Source: Butyrivibrio sp. XPD2006
GTDB taxonomy: Bacteria > Bacillota > Clostridia > Lachnospirales > Lachnospiraceae
Assembly: GCF_000420865.1 (NCBI RefSeq)
Contig: NZ_ATVT01000002.1
Coordinates: 1-64,000 of the forward strand
DNA: 64,000 nt
Direction: 5' to 3'
Shown: positions 41,921 to 50,517 of the stretch, piece by piece
How the letters are laid out: each line of letters opens with the position of its first letter
Numbering within the stretch: position 1 is the stretch's first letter
Made by a program: the position numbers and the translations under genes
The notes under the pieces: generated by a model
The model's database searches: none
Seen by the model: only the letters and a program-made list of their open reading frames with translations
Told to the model about the DNA's origin: nothing

Positions 41921-41951
41921 GTCATCAAAGCCGTCATCATTTCTGTCATCA
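41921..41951 (+). repeat. Right arm-type integrase repeats (GTCATCA x3)
   Basis: GTCATCA at 41921-41927, 41933-41939 and 41945-41951, an exact 12-bp period in the same orientation as the pair at the left end. Confidence 0.68.
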
Positions 41952-42035
41952 TTTTGCTCAAATTCAGGGGATTTTAGAAGATATTAGATATCACTCCATA
42001 AACAATGTGTAGGTTCTGAAATGCAGATAAAATCA

Positions 42036-42074
42036 AAGAAAAAAGGTTGTCTATGTATCTACATAAACAACCTT
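42036..42074 (-). terminator. Terminator of tRNA-Leu(AAG) supplied by the element
   Basis: AAGGTTGT and ACAACCTT (42043-42050 with 42067-42074) with an inner TATGTA/TACATA stem, followed on the minus strand by TTTTTTC. It lies inside the element and replaces the displaced host terminator at 34349-34380. Confidence 0.8.
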
Positions 42075-42082
42075 AATCATCA

Positions 42083-42100
42083 GTGCGGAAGATGGGACTT
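42083..42100 (+). repeat. Right attachment site (18-bp direct repeat)
   Basis: Identical to 34389-34406; covers the last 16 bases of tRNA-Leu(AAG) and 2 bases beyond. Confidence 0.9.
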
Positions 42101-42167
42101 GAACCCACACGATGTAAGCATCACAAGATCCTTAGTCTTGCTCGTCTGCCAATTCCGACACTTCCGC
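42085..42167 (-). tRNA. tRNA-Leu, anticodon AAG
   Basis: 83 nt with acceptor stem GCGGAAG/CTTCCGC, anticodon stem CAAGA/TCTTG with loop CTAAGGA (anticodon AAG), a class II long variable arm and T arm GGGTTCAAGTCCC. CCA is not encoded. It is intact despite the element in its 3' end, because the element restores the sequence. Confidence 0.95.
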
Positions 42168-42210
42168 GAACCGTTCGTCTGAAGCGTTAACCGCTCGCGA
42201 CGACTTTTAT

Positions 42211-42239
42211 ATAATAACAAGTTCTGGCCATTACGTCAA
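42211..42239 (-). promoter_or_regulatory. Promoter of tRNA-Leu(AAG)
   Basis: TTGACG (42234-42239) and TATTAT (42211-42216) are spaced by 17 bases on the minus strand, 43 bases upstream of the tRNA. Confidence 0.75.
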
Positions 42240-42305
42240 CAAAAATTTATAAACTTTTTTACGATTATTCTAAATCGCCACAAGCCCAGTATTTATGCGG
42301 GTTTG

Positions 42306-42956
42306 TTATACCAGCTCCAATATCTCAAGTGGATCATTTACAAAAAAATTATCTTTTACGCCCGCAGAAATTAATTCATCTTTTGTTCTAAATCCCCACA
42401 AGCAGGATATACATTTCAGTCCCGTATTTACCGCCGTCTTAAAATCCACGTCCGAATCGCCGACATAAATACACTCTTCCTTTTTAACGCCAAGCTCGTC
42501 CATTGCAAAAAGACACTCATCCGGATATGGCTTTCTGCGGAGCTTGTCGGTTACTCCGATTGCAACCGGCACATATTCTCCGAAGTAAACCTTGTTGAGT
42601 TCCTGAACTGCGCCCATGGGCTTATTCGAAACTATCGCCAGCTTGTGCCCACGCTCCGAGAGCTCTTTTAACAATTCAGGTATATGCCTGTAAGGCCCGG
42701 TCTTGATATTACAGTGCTCCTCATAATAAGCCTCGTACTCTGCCAGAATCTGATCAAACAATGGATGCGCCTCTCCTTCAGGAACCGCCTTATCCATCAG
42801 TACCCTTGCACCGTTCCCGACAAAGTGCCTCACCTCGTCCACGCTGCGCACAGGCAGGTCATACTTCTTCAGTATATAATTGACGGAATCTGTTATGTCC
42901 TCAATGGTATTGAGTACCGTTCCGTCCATATCAAAAATCACAGCTTTATACTTCAT
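42306..42956 (-). CDS. HAD-family phosphatase, phosphoglycolate phosphatase-like
   Basis: 216 residues. Motif I FDMDGTVLNT (nucleophile D9), a helical cap, motif II IVSNKP, and motif IV YVGDSDVDFKTA are all present. Likely substrates are small phosphate esters such as 2-phosphoglycolate; specificity cannot be read. AGAGGAC precedes the ATG, and it follows the CapA-like gene by 11 bases. Confidence 0.88.
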   Translation of the reverse strand: MKYKAVIFDMDGTVLNTIEDITDSVNYILKKYDLPVRSVDEVRHFVGNGARVLMDKAVPEGEAHPLFDQILAEYEAYYEEHCNIKTGPYRHIPELLKELSERGHKLAIVSNKPMGAVQELNKVYFGEYVPVAIGVTDKLRRKPYPDECLFAMDELGVKKEECIYVGDSDVDFKTAVNTGLKCISCLWGFRTKDELISAGVKDNFFVNDPLEILELV

Positions 42957-42967
42957 TTAAAAGTCCT

Positions 42968-44095
42968 CTACTTCCAATTATTCCCCCACACTCTGTTGCA
43001 CAGATCAACACACTGCTGCATGGTAAAAGAGCTATCCTGCTCCCTGATGGCATTTGATGCCGCCAGTTCTTCAGTATAGTCCGCCAGAGGATAAACCGCA
43101 ACTCCCTCATGTCCGTGCGTCACATGGCAGACAAGCGCCTTGACACCGCTATCAGCAACGACGACCTCTCCGGAAGGATCCCTTACAAGCGTTATCTGTG
43201 CCATTCCTCCAACCATGCGATTGGTAGTGCCTGCCCCTGTCCCGGAAGTCCAGTTCACAAAATTCCCAAGCGAATAATAAACAAGCACATCTCCGCCGCC
43301 ATGGTTATTGCCGTGTCCCGGAATATCGTCTTCAATAAACTCAATGGGCTCAATCACATGGGGATGCGTTCCTATAACAAGATCTGCCCCACCGGCCCTG
43401 AAAATTTCAGTCCATTTCTTCTGACTTCCATCGATGCCAAGATTATACTCTGTCCCCCAGTGCGGACAGACAATAGTAAAATCCGCATTATTTTCAGCAT
43501 ATTCGAGATCTCTTTTCACCTTGCTCTCATCCAGCATATCCACAGCATAGGGCATGTCTGAAGGCGCCGAAATCCCGTTGGTCCCATAGGTGTAATTGAG
43601 AATTGCTATCCTGATGCCGTTCTTTTCAACTATATCTACCGCATCTTTTTGCTCCTGCGATCCGTTTAACCCCACCACTGTCATCTCCGGGTGCGAATCT
43701 TCCCAGTATTTCAGCGTATTTACAACACCTCTCTTACCCTTATCAAGAGCATGGTTGGTTGCATGACATACCACGTCAAAGCCCGCGCCATATAGCGCAT
43801 CCCCTATTTCATAGGGCGCATTAAAAGCCGGGTATCCTGAGATGCCCAGCTCCTTACCGCCGATTATCACCTCCTGATTTACAAGGGCAAGGTCGGCGTC
43901 ACTTATACTGTCTTTTGTTTGGGAAAAGATAAAGTCGAAGTTGTAGTTTCCATCGGCGTCCACGGCAGCCTCCTCCACGGGAGTGTGCAGAAGGATGTCG
44001 CCAACCATCACTACAGAAATACTTTCCGGCACCGAAGCGCCGGATGCAAGTGCAAAAGATGCAATTAGTGAAACTATCAGATTGATACCGTTCAT
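42968..44095 (-). CDS. CapA-family metallophosphatase-like secreted protein
   Basis: 375 residues with an N-terminal hydrophobic export signal (about 1-22), then the PGA_cap fold: MVGDILLH, DLALVNQEV, CHATNHALDKG, VVCPHWGTEYN-type block (IVCPHWGTEYNLGI) and GTHPHVIEP with metal-binding Asp/His/Asn. It is related to CapA/PgsA of poly-glutamate capsule systems, but no capsule genes are nearby, so the real substrate is unknown. The stop of the preceding gene is 2 bases from its ATG. Confidence 0.85.
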   Translation of the reverse strand: MNGINLIVSLIASFALASGASVPESISVVMVGDILLHTPVEEAAVDADGNYNFDFIFSQTKDSISDADLALVNQEVIIGGKELGISGYPAFNAPYEIGDALYGAGFDVVCHATNHALDKGKRGVVNTLKYWEDSHPEMTVVGLNGSQEQKDAVDIVEKNGIRIAILNYTYGTNGISAPSDMPYAVDMLDESKVKRDLEYAENNADFTIVCPHWGTEYNLGIDGSQKKWTEIFRAGGADLVIGTHPHVIEPIEFIEDDIPGHGNNHGGGDVLVYYSLGNFVNWTSGTGAGTTNRMVGGMAQITLVRDPSGEVVVADSGVKALVCHVTHGHEGVAVYPLADYTEELAASNAIREQDSSFTMQQCVDLCNRVWGNNWK

Positions 44096-44096
44096 A

Positions 44097-44429
44097 TCAT
44101 CTCACAGTAAGCTTGTCGATATATATGCAGAGCTGTTTAACCACCTTGGCAAGGTTCTTGTACTGCAGTCCCAGATAAGCACATGCAAGTGCCATAACAG
44201 CCGCTCCGATAAAGCTTCCGACAAAGAAATTCACAAAAGCTACAGCCAGGAATATGCAGGCGCAGATGAGAAACGTCATCATAGGAATAAGAATCCTCAT
44301 CATCTCCTGATGGATCTCCGTGAGCTTAAGTTCAAGCCCTTCGCGCTCTTCCCATATTTCCTCTTCTGAGATAACGTCAAAATCAAGTTTTTCAAGATGC
44401 CTTAAGTAATCTCTGAATCTTTTTTCCAT
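44097..44429 (-). CDS. Small two-helix membrane protein, unknown
   Basis: 110 residues: an acidic N-terminal helix (EKLDFDVISEEEIWEEREGL), two membrane helices at about 44-66 and 70-88, and a short basic tail. GGAGGGG precedes the ATG. Probably cotranscribed with the CapA-like gene downstream. Confidence 0.7.
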   Translation of the reverse strand: MEKRFRDYLRHLEKLDFDVISEEEIWEEREGLELKLTEIHQEMMRILIPMMTFLICACIFLAVAFVNFFVGSFIGAAVMALACAYLGLQYKNLAKVVKQLCIYIDKLTVR

Positions 44430-44474
44430 ATCCCCTCCAACATATAGTTTATAGTAAAAGACATTTTTATAATA

Positions 44475-45278
44475 TCACATGCATCGCAATTCCGTCACCA
44501 AATTCCCTATATGTTGTACCATCTTCAGATTGAAACGGTCGTTGCCCAAAATCGCCTCATCGACATTACATTCCTCCTGTTCAGGTGTGCATTCTCCACA
44601 GATATCCACACCGATTATATCTCGCCCGAAGTTCTTTTTCTCTGTAATAAAAAGCGCCCTGACAAAATCCATTAGCCTCTCTGTTGTCATATCGCCCTGG
44701 TCCCAGTTAGTGATGATCTCATCCCTCTTAAGCACGTCTTTATCAACAGACAGATAAACGGGATTTTCTGTATCCGGAAGCCTTATTGTGCCGTTATCAT
44801 AAAAGACATCCTCCAGATCGTAAAATATTGCCCTTTTTTTGTCCTTTTCATCAAGCTCGTCTATTAGTCCCCTGTCAGCTCCTATTATGTGAATATCCCT
44901 CACAAACGGATTATTTTTGATAACGTCCAGCACCCATCCTCCGCAGGACAAAATATCAAACATCGGAGCCTGCATGTCGGGATGGTGATCCAGGACAACA
45001 AGTGAGAACGGCTCTTTTATCATTCCGGTATACAGTGCTGAAATGTAGTGATAGTTGCCATTATCAATGAAATGCACACCACGGGCAAAAGACATTTCAT
45101 CGTCCCCATAGTCCTCCGAAATCCTGCTCAAAATCTCTTTTTTGGCCTCATCGTCGCAATAACAGTTGGTTCCCGAAATGTCCTTCATGTCAACAAAACG
45201 AGAGCTTTTATCCTGAAGATAAAAGCTCTCATGATCATAGATTCCTGAAAAATTTAGTATCGTCACATTAGTATTCAT
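44475..45278 (-). CDS. Arginase/ureohydrolase-fold protein
   Basis: 267 residues from the ATG at 45278. LVVLDHHPDMQAP and VYLSVDKDVLKRDE carry the Asp/His pattern of the dinuclear manganese site of the arginase superfamily, and GVDICGE matches the third block. It is shorter than classic arginases and may act on a different guanidino compound. Its ATG almost abuts the stop of the MecA-like gene. Confidence 0.75.
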   Translation of the reverse strand: MNTNVTILNFSGIYDHESFYLQDKSSRFVDMKDISGTNCYCDDEAKKEILSRISEDYGDDEMSFARGVHFIDNGNYHYISALYTGMIKEPFSLVVLDHHPDMQAPMFDILSCGGWVLDVIKNNPFVRDIHIIGADRGLIDELDEKDKKRAIFYDLEDVFYDNGTIRLPDTENPVYLSVDKDVLKRDEIITNWDQGDMTTERLMDFVRALFITEKKNFGRDIIGVDICGECTPEQEECNVDEAILGNDRFNLKMVQHIGNLVTELRCM

Positions 45279-45279
45279 A

Positions 45280-46065
45280 TCACTTCGCAAGATCGGCCAG
45301 ATGGATAATGGCATCATCTCTGATTATGCAATCTCCGTGCTCCTCAATGTACATAGCCTCCGGTGCATTGACCGTCAGCATCTCAGAATACTCTACTCCC
45401 GCTCTTCTCATGTCGTAGATCGTGCTGTCATCAGAAGACATAAGACCTGCAATGAGATAGAACCTGTCTTTGTGTTTGTAGAGGGTTGAATCGACGATAG
45501 GGAGCTTCTGTACAACCTTGGAGAATCGTATTGCATCCTCAAAATCATCAAACTCCATCATATATTTAGCATATTCGGAAAGAGGCTGGTAGCTGTAATC
45601 GCTCTCCTGGGGCTGCTGGCTGGGCACACCTTCATAGTCTCTTCCGTAAATTCTGTTAATCGTATCGGTGACATTGGTGATCACTTCATTAAGTGCAACA
45701 CCCTTGTCTCTTCCGGTTTTCTTTTTGACTTCATCCACTCTTTCCTGGGTAAGTGTCTTAAGGATTGTCTCAGCTGCGCCGCGGATCCTGTCAGCTGCTC
45801 TCTGGATGTCGTCATTGCTCATCTTAACGGCGAAGATACGGACACTTCCATCCATCATCATATTCTTGCTCATCATCATGACCTCGGTCTCAGGGTCATA
45901 ATCGAGCTGAGCTCCAACTTCCTTGTTGAGCTGGGCAAAGAAAGATGTGGTATTCTCTGCGCCATTAACAACCGCTTCCGGAGTCAGGCCAATCTCATGG
46001 AGTTCTGATGCTGCGATACTGCATTCTACTGTTGTTTCATTCATTTTTACTATGATCACTTGCAT
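45280..46065 (-). CDS. MecA-like ClpC adaptor protein
   Basis: About 261 residues. The N-terminal half resembles the substrate-binding domain. The C-terminal half (FDDFEDAIRFSKVVQKLP, STLYKHKDRFYLI, IEEHGDCIIRDDAI) matches the ClpC-binding domain of MecA, which feeds proteins to ClpCP. Two adjacent ATGs (46068, 46065) follow AAAGGAG; a GTG at 46059 has better spacing, so the exact start is uncertain. Confidence 0.82.
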   Translation of the reverse strand: MQVIIVKMNETTVECSIAASELHEIGLTPEAVVNGAENTTSFFAQLNKEVGAQLDYDPETEVMMMSKNMMMDGSVRIFAVKMSNDDIQRAADRIRGAAETILKTLTQERVDEVKKKTGRDKGVALNEVITNVTDTINRIYGRDYEGVPSQQPQESDYSYQPLSEYAKYMMEFDDFEDAIRFSKVVQKLPIVDSTLYKHKDRFYLIAGLMSSDDSTIYDMRRAGVEYSEMLTVNAPEAMYIEEHGDCIIRDDAIIHLADLAK

Positions 46066-46191
46066 CATCTCCTTTCTGTAAATGTGGCTTCTTCCTCAAG
46101 TTAATTATATTACTCTGCCCAGATGCAGTCCACAATAGAGGACTAAAATTTCTATTAAGATTTTATACAATACATATCGGCTCCCAAATGC

Positions 46192-46235
46192 AAAAAAATA
46201 GCATCTGCCACGGCCTTTTTACCAATAGCAGATGC
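46192..46235 (-). terminator. Terminator of the pilus operon
   Basis: GCATCTGC (46201-46208) pairs with GCAGATGC (46228-46235), followed on the minus strand by TATTTTTTTG. It lies 9 bases after the sortase stop. Confidence 0.85.
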
Positions 46236-46243
46236 TTTACTTC

Positions 46244-46894
46244 TTAATTCTGTTTTCTTATGTGCTTACTCTCTTCAGCAGCCTTTATGACATCAGGCTC
46301 GCTCCCTGTCTCACTGATCTCGCCCGTTGCCTCGCAACGCACAGTCACGCGGTTTGAACCTCCGATGGTACAGGTAAACATGGTAAAATCCCACTCTCCT
46401 GCTTCCATCTCTTCAACATCATAAGCTCCAAGAGTTTCAATATTGGCAACCACATAGTGGAAGCTTATACCGTTCATGTCTGTTACAATGACTTCTTCGC
46501 CGGTCTGAAGCTCGTTAAGAGTTCCAAAATGCTCCACATAGTTGTGTCCGCAGACGATAAGATCGTTGTCATAAGCCGATCCCTTATATCTGCACACAGA
46601 GACCTTGGCATTGTCATTGCTCCACTCATCCTGTATAGGAAGCAAAAGACCCAGTGACGGTATCTGTACTGTTCCAATAAAACTTCTGCCCTCCACATCA
46701 ACAATGGGCATCGGTCCTTTAAAATCTCCGGGAAGAACCTTGTTAGGCATCTGCTGTATAACGCCATCAAGGAGTGCATCAGATGAAGCTCCGGCCTTGG
46801 CATTCTCGTCAAAATTGTGCTTAACGATGTATGCAGCAGTAAATATTAAAATAACTCCAATTACTATATAAATATAACCTTGAATTTTTTTCAT
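46244..46894 (-). CDS. Second sortase of the pilus operon
   Basis: 216 residues: N-terminal membrane helix 5-25, then the sortase barrel. Catalytic His117 (VCGHNYVEHFG), Cys175 (FTCTIGG) and Arg182 (SNRVTVR) are seen. It lacks the C-terminal membrane helix of class C enzymes, so it may be the housekeeping-type or a class B/D-like enzyme that joins finished pili to the wall. Its ATG overlaps the minor pilin stop as ATGA. Confidence 0.88.
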   Translation of the reverse strand: MKKIQGYIYIVIGVILIFTAAYIVKHNFDENAKAGASSDALLDGVIQQMPNKVLPGDFKGPMPIVDVEGRSFIGTVQIPSLGLLLPIQDEWSNDNAKVSVCRYKGSAYDNDLIVCGHNYVEHFGTLNELQTGEEVIVTDMNGISFHYVVANIETLGAYDVEEMEAGEWDFTMFTCTIGGSNRVTVRCEATGEISETGSEPDVIKAAEESKHIRKQN

Positions 46895-48000
46895 GCGTTC
46901 TTACTGTTCTTCTTGATGCCTTTGACGATCATAAATACGCCGGCAATAACAAGAATTGGAAGCGGCCACCAAAGCTGGCCAGTCTGAGGAAGTCTTCTTG
47001 CACCAAGTACCTGTGGAAGGTCTCTTATGGCACCAAGTACCTCAGGAAGATCAGGAAATCCCGGAGTGTCCGGTGTGTCAGGTGTTCCCGGATTACCGGG
47101 TGTATCAGGTGGTGTTGATGGTGGATTATAGCTGTTGGTAACCACAAACTGGAAATGATGTCCGTCCTGGACGATCTCCATATTGCTGCTATAACCTGCA
47201 GGTACGTCAATCTCTTCTACTGAGAAGGTATGATCTCCTTCCTTGCTCCACTCAAAGAACCAGTCATTGTCTGATGAAAGTGTTACGTCTTCCATGAACT
47301 CGCCATCACAGTAAATTCTGAAAGTAACTGATGACGGACGGTTTTCTGTATAACCCGAATCATTCCATCTCTTACGGATGTTGCAATGTACGTTTCCTAC
47401 CTTGGACTTCTTGGGTGAAACCGAAGGGTTGTAGTTGATGTTTATATTTCCCGATGATGTCATCTCCAGGATTGGTACCGGATAAAGGAAGTTAACAAAT
47501 GAATGAGTATAACCATCCGCATCTACCCTGTCGCTTAAAACATAATATACTCCAAGAGTAAGATCGGTATAATGTGTCTTGCCATCTGCATCTGACACCT
47601 TCTCTGCCACCGGAGAAATATTGTTATCTCTGACATAGGTGAGCAGGTTATCGGAATCGCTTGCCTGTTCATATGACACATAGTTCTTCCAGGCGTCGTA
47701 ATTATATCCGTTGTTAAAGCAGTCAGGGTCCGAGAAGAAACCTCTGAACTGATCCGTTATTGTATACTGCCCGTTATCGTCTATGGTTGCCACCAGATAA
47801 AGATGTGAAGGGACACTGCCCATCAGTTCTTCATCCACCGATAAATGTGTCACGGTCAGACTTCCCTTTTGGGACATGTCTATTTTTGCCATAGACACAG
47901 GAGAAGCAAAAACCATCTCTCCGGGCAACATCAACGCCATAAATACTGCGGTGATAATTGCGGCTATTCGAATATAAATATTCTTTCCTAGCATCTTCAT
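46891..48000 (-). CDS. Minor pilin / LPXTG surface protein
   Basis: 369 residues: signal peptide 1-32; a pilin-like domain about 45-200 (LGVYYVLSDRVDADGYTHSF); a Cna_B-like domain about 200-290 (KVGNVHCNIRKRWNDSGYTE to VTNSYNPP); a Pro/Thr/Asp linker; a double VLGA motif; and sorting signal RRLPQTG with a membrane helix and KKNSKNA tail. AGAGGAT precedes the ATG. It is the substrate of the flanking sortases and likely the basal pilin. Confidence 0.88.
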   Translation of the reverse strand: MKMLGKNIYIRIAAIITAVFMALMLPGEMVFASPVSMAKIDMSQKGSLTVTHLSVDEELMGSVPSHLYLVATIDDNGQYTITDQFRGFFSDPDCFNNGYNYDAWKNYVSYEQASDSDNLLTYVRDNNISPVAEKVSDADGKTHYTDLTLGVYYVLSDRVDADGYTHSFVNFLYPVPILEMTSSGNININYNPSVSPKKSKVGNVHCNIRKRWNDSGYTENRPSSVTFRIYCDGEFMEDVTLSSDNDWFFEWSKEGDHTFSVEEIDVPAGYSSNMEIVQDGHHFQFVVTNSYNPPSTPPDTPGNPGTPDTPDTPGFPDLPEVLGAIRDLPQVLGARRLPQTGQLWWPLPILVIAGVFMIVKGIKKNSKNA

Positions 48001-48010
48001 AACTATCCTC

Positions 48011-48865
48011 TTAACTCTTTGCTGCCTTTTTCTTCTTTTTTCCTCTGTTTGAGGTGAGCACCATAAATATAATAAATGCTATAAGAAGCAGCGGTGCTCC
48101 GATAAATGGAGCAACTACCAAATTTCCGTATCTGATCGCATCCGCAGGAACGATCAGTCTTGTTTCTTCATTATAATCAACACGCTTTGCTCTCACCAGA
48201 AGCCTATGTGTATTTACACCGTAAGGCGTACAGGTAACCAGCGTGACGTATTCTTTTCCGGGTTGGATTGCCAGATCACTTGTCTCTTCAGGAAGAACGA
48301 TGTTTATCTGATCCACCTGATAAGCAAAGGTCTGATCCAATATATGCAGTAAAAATGTGTCTCCCACGATCATCTGATCAAGATCAGAAAAAAGCTTGGA
48401 GGACGGAAGTCCTCGGTGTCCGGAAAGCACTGCGTGGGTGCTTGTGGTTCCCGTAGGGAATGATGTTCCCTCCAAGTGTCCTATACCAACCTGAAGAACA
48501 GATTCATCTGTTCCGTGATAGATAGGCAGGTTGACTCCTATGTTCTCTATCTCTATATAACCGATAATTCCGGTTTCTGTAGCATCAAGGATGCTGTTGT
48601 ATTCTTTGAGCTCATCATCACTGAGTTCAAAGTTCATTCTCTTATCTACCAGAGCTTCATTATAAGCATAAGCTGCATCCCACAGCTTTGAATAATCTTC
48701 CTCGGTAAAAGAGCTCAAGGCTTCCTGATAGGAAGAAATAGCACGGCTCTGGTTCTTACTGTTAATATAATTACTCACCGATGGGTATAAAAAAACCGCA
48801 AGTCCTACAAGAAAGATAATTCCGAATATTATATTGGGAATCTGTTTTTTTAATTTCTTACTCAT
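48011..48865 (-). CDS. Class C sortase (pilus polymerase)
   Basis: 284 residues: N-terminal helix 10-30, catalytic barrel with H150 (LSGHRGLP), C212 and R221 (TCTPYGVNTHR), and a C-terminal helix 248-272 with a KKKKK tail, the class C layout. No DPW/DPF lid motif is evident in residues 60-100. It links pilin Lys to LPXTG. No Shine-Dalgarno site is seen before the ATG, which together with the upstream hairpin suggests lower translation than the pilin. Confidence 0.92.
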   Translation of the reverse strand: MSKKLKKQIPNIIFGIIFLVGLAVFLYPSVSNYINSKNQSRAISSYQEALSSFTEEDYSKLWDAAYAYNEALVDKRMNFELSDDELKEYNSILDATETGIIGYIEIENIGVNLPIYHGTDESVLQVGIGHLEGTSFPTGTTSTHAVLSGHRGLPSSKLFSDLDQMIVGDTFLLHILDQTFAYQVDQINIVLPEETSDLAIQPGKEYVTLVTCTPYGVNTHRLLVRAKRVDYNEETRLIVPADAIRYGNLVVAPFIGAPLLLIAFIIFMVLTSNRGKKKKKAAKS

Positions 48866-48901
48866 CTATATACTTTTGTTCTCGCTTGTTGTTGAATCAG
48901 C

Positions 48902-48943
48902 ACTGTATTTCCGGGAGCCCGGAGGCTTCCCGGATAATACAGT
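48902..48943 (-). other. Strong hairpin between pilin and sortase C
   Basis: ACTGTATT (48902-48909) pairs with AATACAGT (48936-48943), with a G+C-rich inner stem CCGGGA/TCCCGG. No T run follows, so it is more likely an mRNA processing or stabilising element, or an attenuator, than a terminator. Confidence 0.55.
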
Positions 48944-49022
48944 CAGTTTCATTTATCGAAACAAGATTCAATTTATTTAGAACTTTTTCATACCCTAAAA
49001 CTATAATACCAAATATCGTAAA

Positions 49023-50456
49023 TTACTGTGCGTTAGCTTTTCTGCGAACGATAAAGTAAGCGATTCCTGCAACGATCAGAACACCACCAACGATGTAGAA
49101 GATAGTTGTTCCGATTCCACCTGTTGAAGGAAGTACAAGACCAGTGTTGTTAAGGATCTTAACAGGCTGGTACTCTGTGAGGTCTCTGTCCATAACTACT
49201 TCAAATCTTTCATCAAGCATTGTGTATCCTGCAGGAGCTACTTCCTCCTGGAGGTAGTAATTAGCATCGTCATCAAGACCTGCTACAAAAGCTTCACCGT
49301 TCTCATCAACTACGATTGATGTAGCTGCTGTTTCGCCTGCCTTAGCGGGACGATATCCAACCTTGCCGTCTGCAAGTGTCTCCTGTACAAGTGCAATCTG
49401 GTTTCCGCCCTCAAGAGCATCCCAAAGTGTGAACTCAGCACCTGTAAGTCTCTTCTCTTCATTACCGTTCATTGTGTACTTAATGATCTTGATACCAAGT
49501 GTCTTAACTGTTACAGGTACAGTCTCAGCAGACTTGTTGTTGTCATATACGATGTAAGCTGTGTTCTGCTCAGGAACATAAACAACTGCATTCTTGTTAA
49601 CCTCTGCCTTGTATGTAAGAACGATATTCTCACCTGCATTTGCAACTACTGTATCTTTAGGAATTGTAAGCTTGTACTCAAATGCAGCCTTGTTATCCTT
49701 AGTTGTAGCTACGCCGTCGCTCCATACTGACCAGTCATAAGCCTCTCCGTTTACAAGTACGTTCTTGTCAAGTGTAAGACCTGCTGTTGCAGTATCAACA
49801 ACCTCGATGTCCTTCTCTGCAGGAGACTCAGGAACCTTGATTGTAATTGTGTACTCAACTTCCTTGTCGAACATAGCATCAACATCAATGTTATCATCCT
49901 TGGTAACAGTTGTATCCTCGTTCTTCTCCTTGATTGTTACATCCTCAAGTGTCTGAAGAGCTGCCTTTGTTCCAAGACTTGAAAGAACAAGGTAGTAACC
50001 GGGCTCAAGACCTGAAGCTGTAGCTGTTCTGTCAGCGCCTGATGAGAAGGTGCCTGTTGAAATAGCAAGTGGCTTCATATCATCTGTGTTAAGTGCATTA
50101 ACAATTGCCTGTGCATCCTGTGTTGTTGCTTCGATGTAGTAACGCTCTGTGTTTGATGCAGCCTTTGTGTACTTGAATACTCCTGTGTTCTGAAGAGCTT
50201 CAGCAAGTGCTTCTGACTCTACATAATAAACTGCGCTGCCACTCTGTGATGCACCGTTCTGATCAAGACTGATAACCTCAGCCTTTAAGAACTGGTAGTA
50301 GGTGTAGTCGATAGTCTTAACACCATCAGCACCCTCTTTGAGTTCGTTCTCGATTGTGATGCTTACTGTGTCCTCTGCTGCAAATGCTGTTAAGCTAGCA
50401 CCCATGATCATGGTGGCAGCAAGAATTCCTGTGAGTAGTTTCTTAATTCCTTTCAT
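49023..50456 (-). CDS. Major backbone pilin
   Basis: 477 residues: signal peptide 1-27; an N-terminal pilin domain; a fimbrial isopeptide domain at about 200-320 (DKEVEYTITIKVPE; polymerising Lys probably nearby); a C-terminal Cna_B domain with the E-box EEVAPAGYTML near residue 410; sorting signal LPSTGG; membrane helix; and RRKANAQ tail. AAAGGAGAGG lies before the ATG, a very strong site that fits a high-copy backbone subunit. Assembled by sortase C downstream. Confidence 0.92.
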   Translation of the reverse strand: MKGIKKLLTGILAATMIMGASLTAFAAEDTVSITIENELKEGADGVKTIDYTYYQFLKAEVISLDQNGASQSGSAVYYVESEALAEALQNTGVFKYTKAASNTERYYIEATTQDAQAIVNALNTDDMKPLAISTGTFSSGADRTATASGLEPGYYLVLSSLGTKAALQTLEDVTIKEKNEDTTVTKDDNIDVDAMFDKEVEYTITIKVPESPAEKDIEVVDTATAGLTLDKNVLVNGEAYDWSVWSDGVATTKDNKAAFEYKLTIPKDTVVANAGENIVLTYKAEVNKNAVVYVPEQNTAYIVYDNNKSAETVPVTVKTLGIKIIKYTMNGNEEKRLTGAEFTLWDALEGGNQIALVQETLADGKVGYRPAKAGETAATSIVVDENGEAFVAGLDDDANYYLQEEVAPAGYTMLDERFEVVMDRDLTEYQPVKILNNTGLVLPSTGGIGTTIFYIVGGVLIVAGIAYFIVRRKANAQ

Positions 50457-50517
50457 GTTTCCTCTCCTTTGAATCTTGTTTTTTGCTTTTTGTTGCTTTG
50501 TTACTTTTGTTTCTATA

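Larger units (their letters stand above)
34389..42100. mobile_element. Satellite-like integrated element in tRNA-Leu(AAG)
   Basis: 7.7 kb bounded by an exact 18-bp direct repeat, one copy inside the 3' end of tRNA-Leu(AAG). Contents: tyrosine integrase, Xis/AlpA-like protein, CI-like repressor, ribbon-helix-helix protein, terminase-small-subunit-like protein, HNH nuclease, several tiny genes and a cargo lipoprotein. Capsid, tail, portal, large terminase, replication initiator and relaxase genes are absent. Gene density, the divergent regulatory region and the packaging genes resemble phage-inducible chromosomal islands. The A+T content is visibly higher than in the flanks. Confidence 0.8.

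Noticed and set aside
41617..42040. A further small gene or riboswitch at the right end of the element
   Set aside because: No open frame with a ribosome site and no known RNA motif could be recognised; only arm-type repeats and short inverted pieces are supported.
34389..42100. Reading the element as a conjugative or mobilisable element
   Set aside because: No relaxase, coupling protein or mating-pair genes are found; packaging-type genes fit a satellite better.
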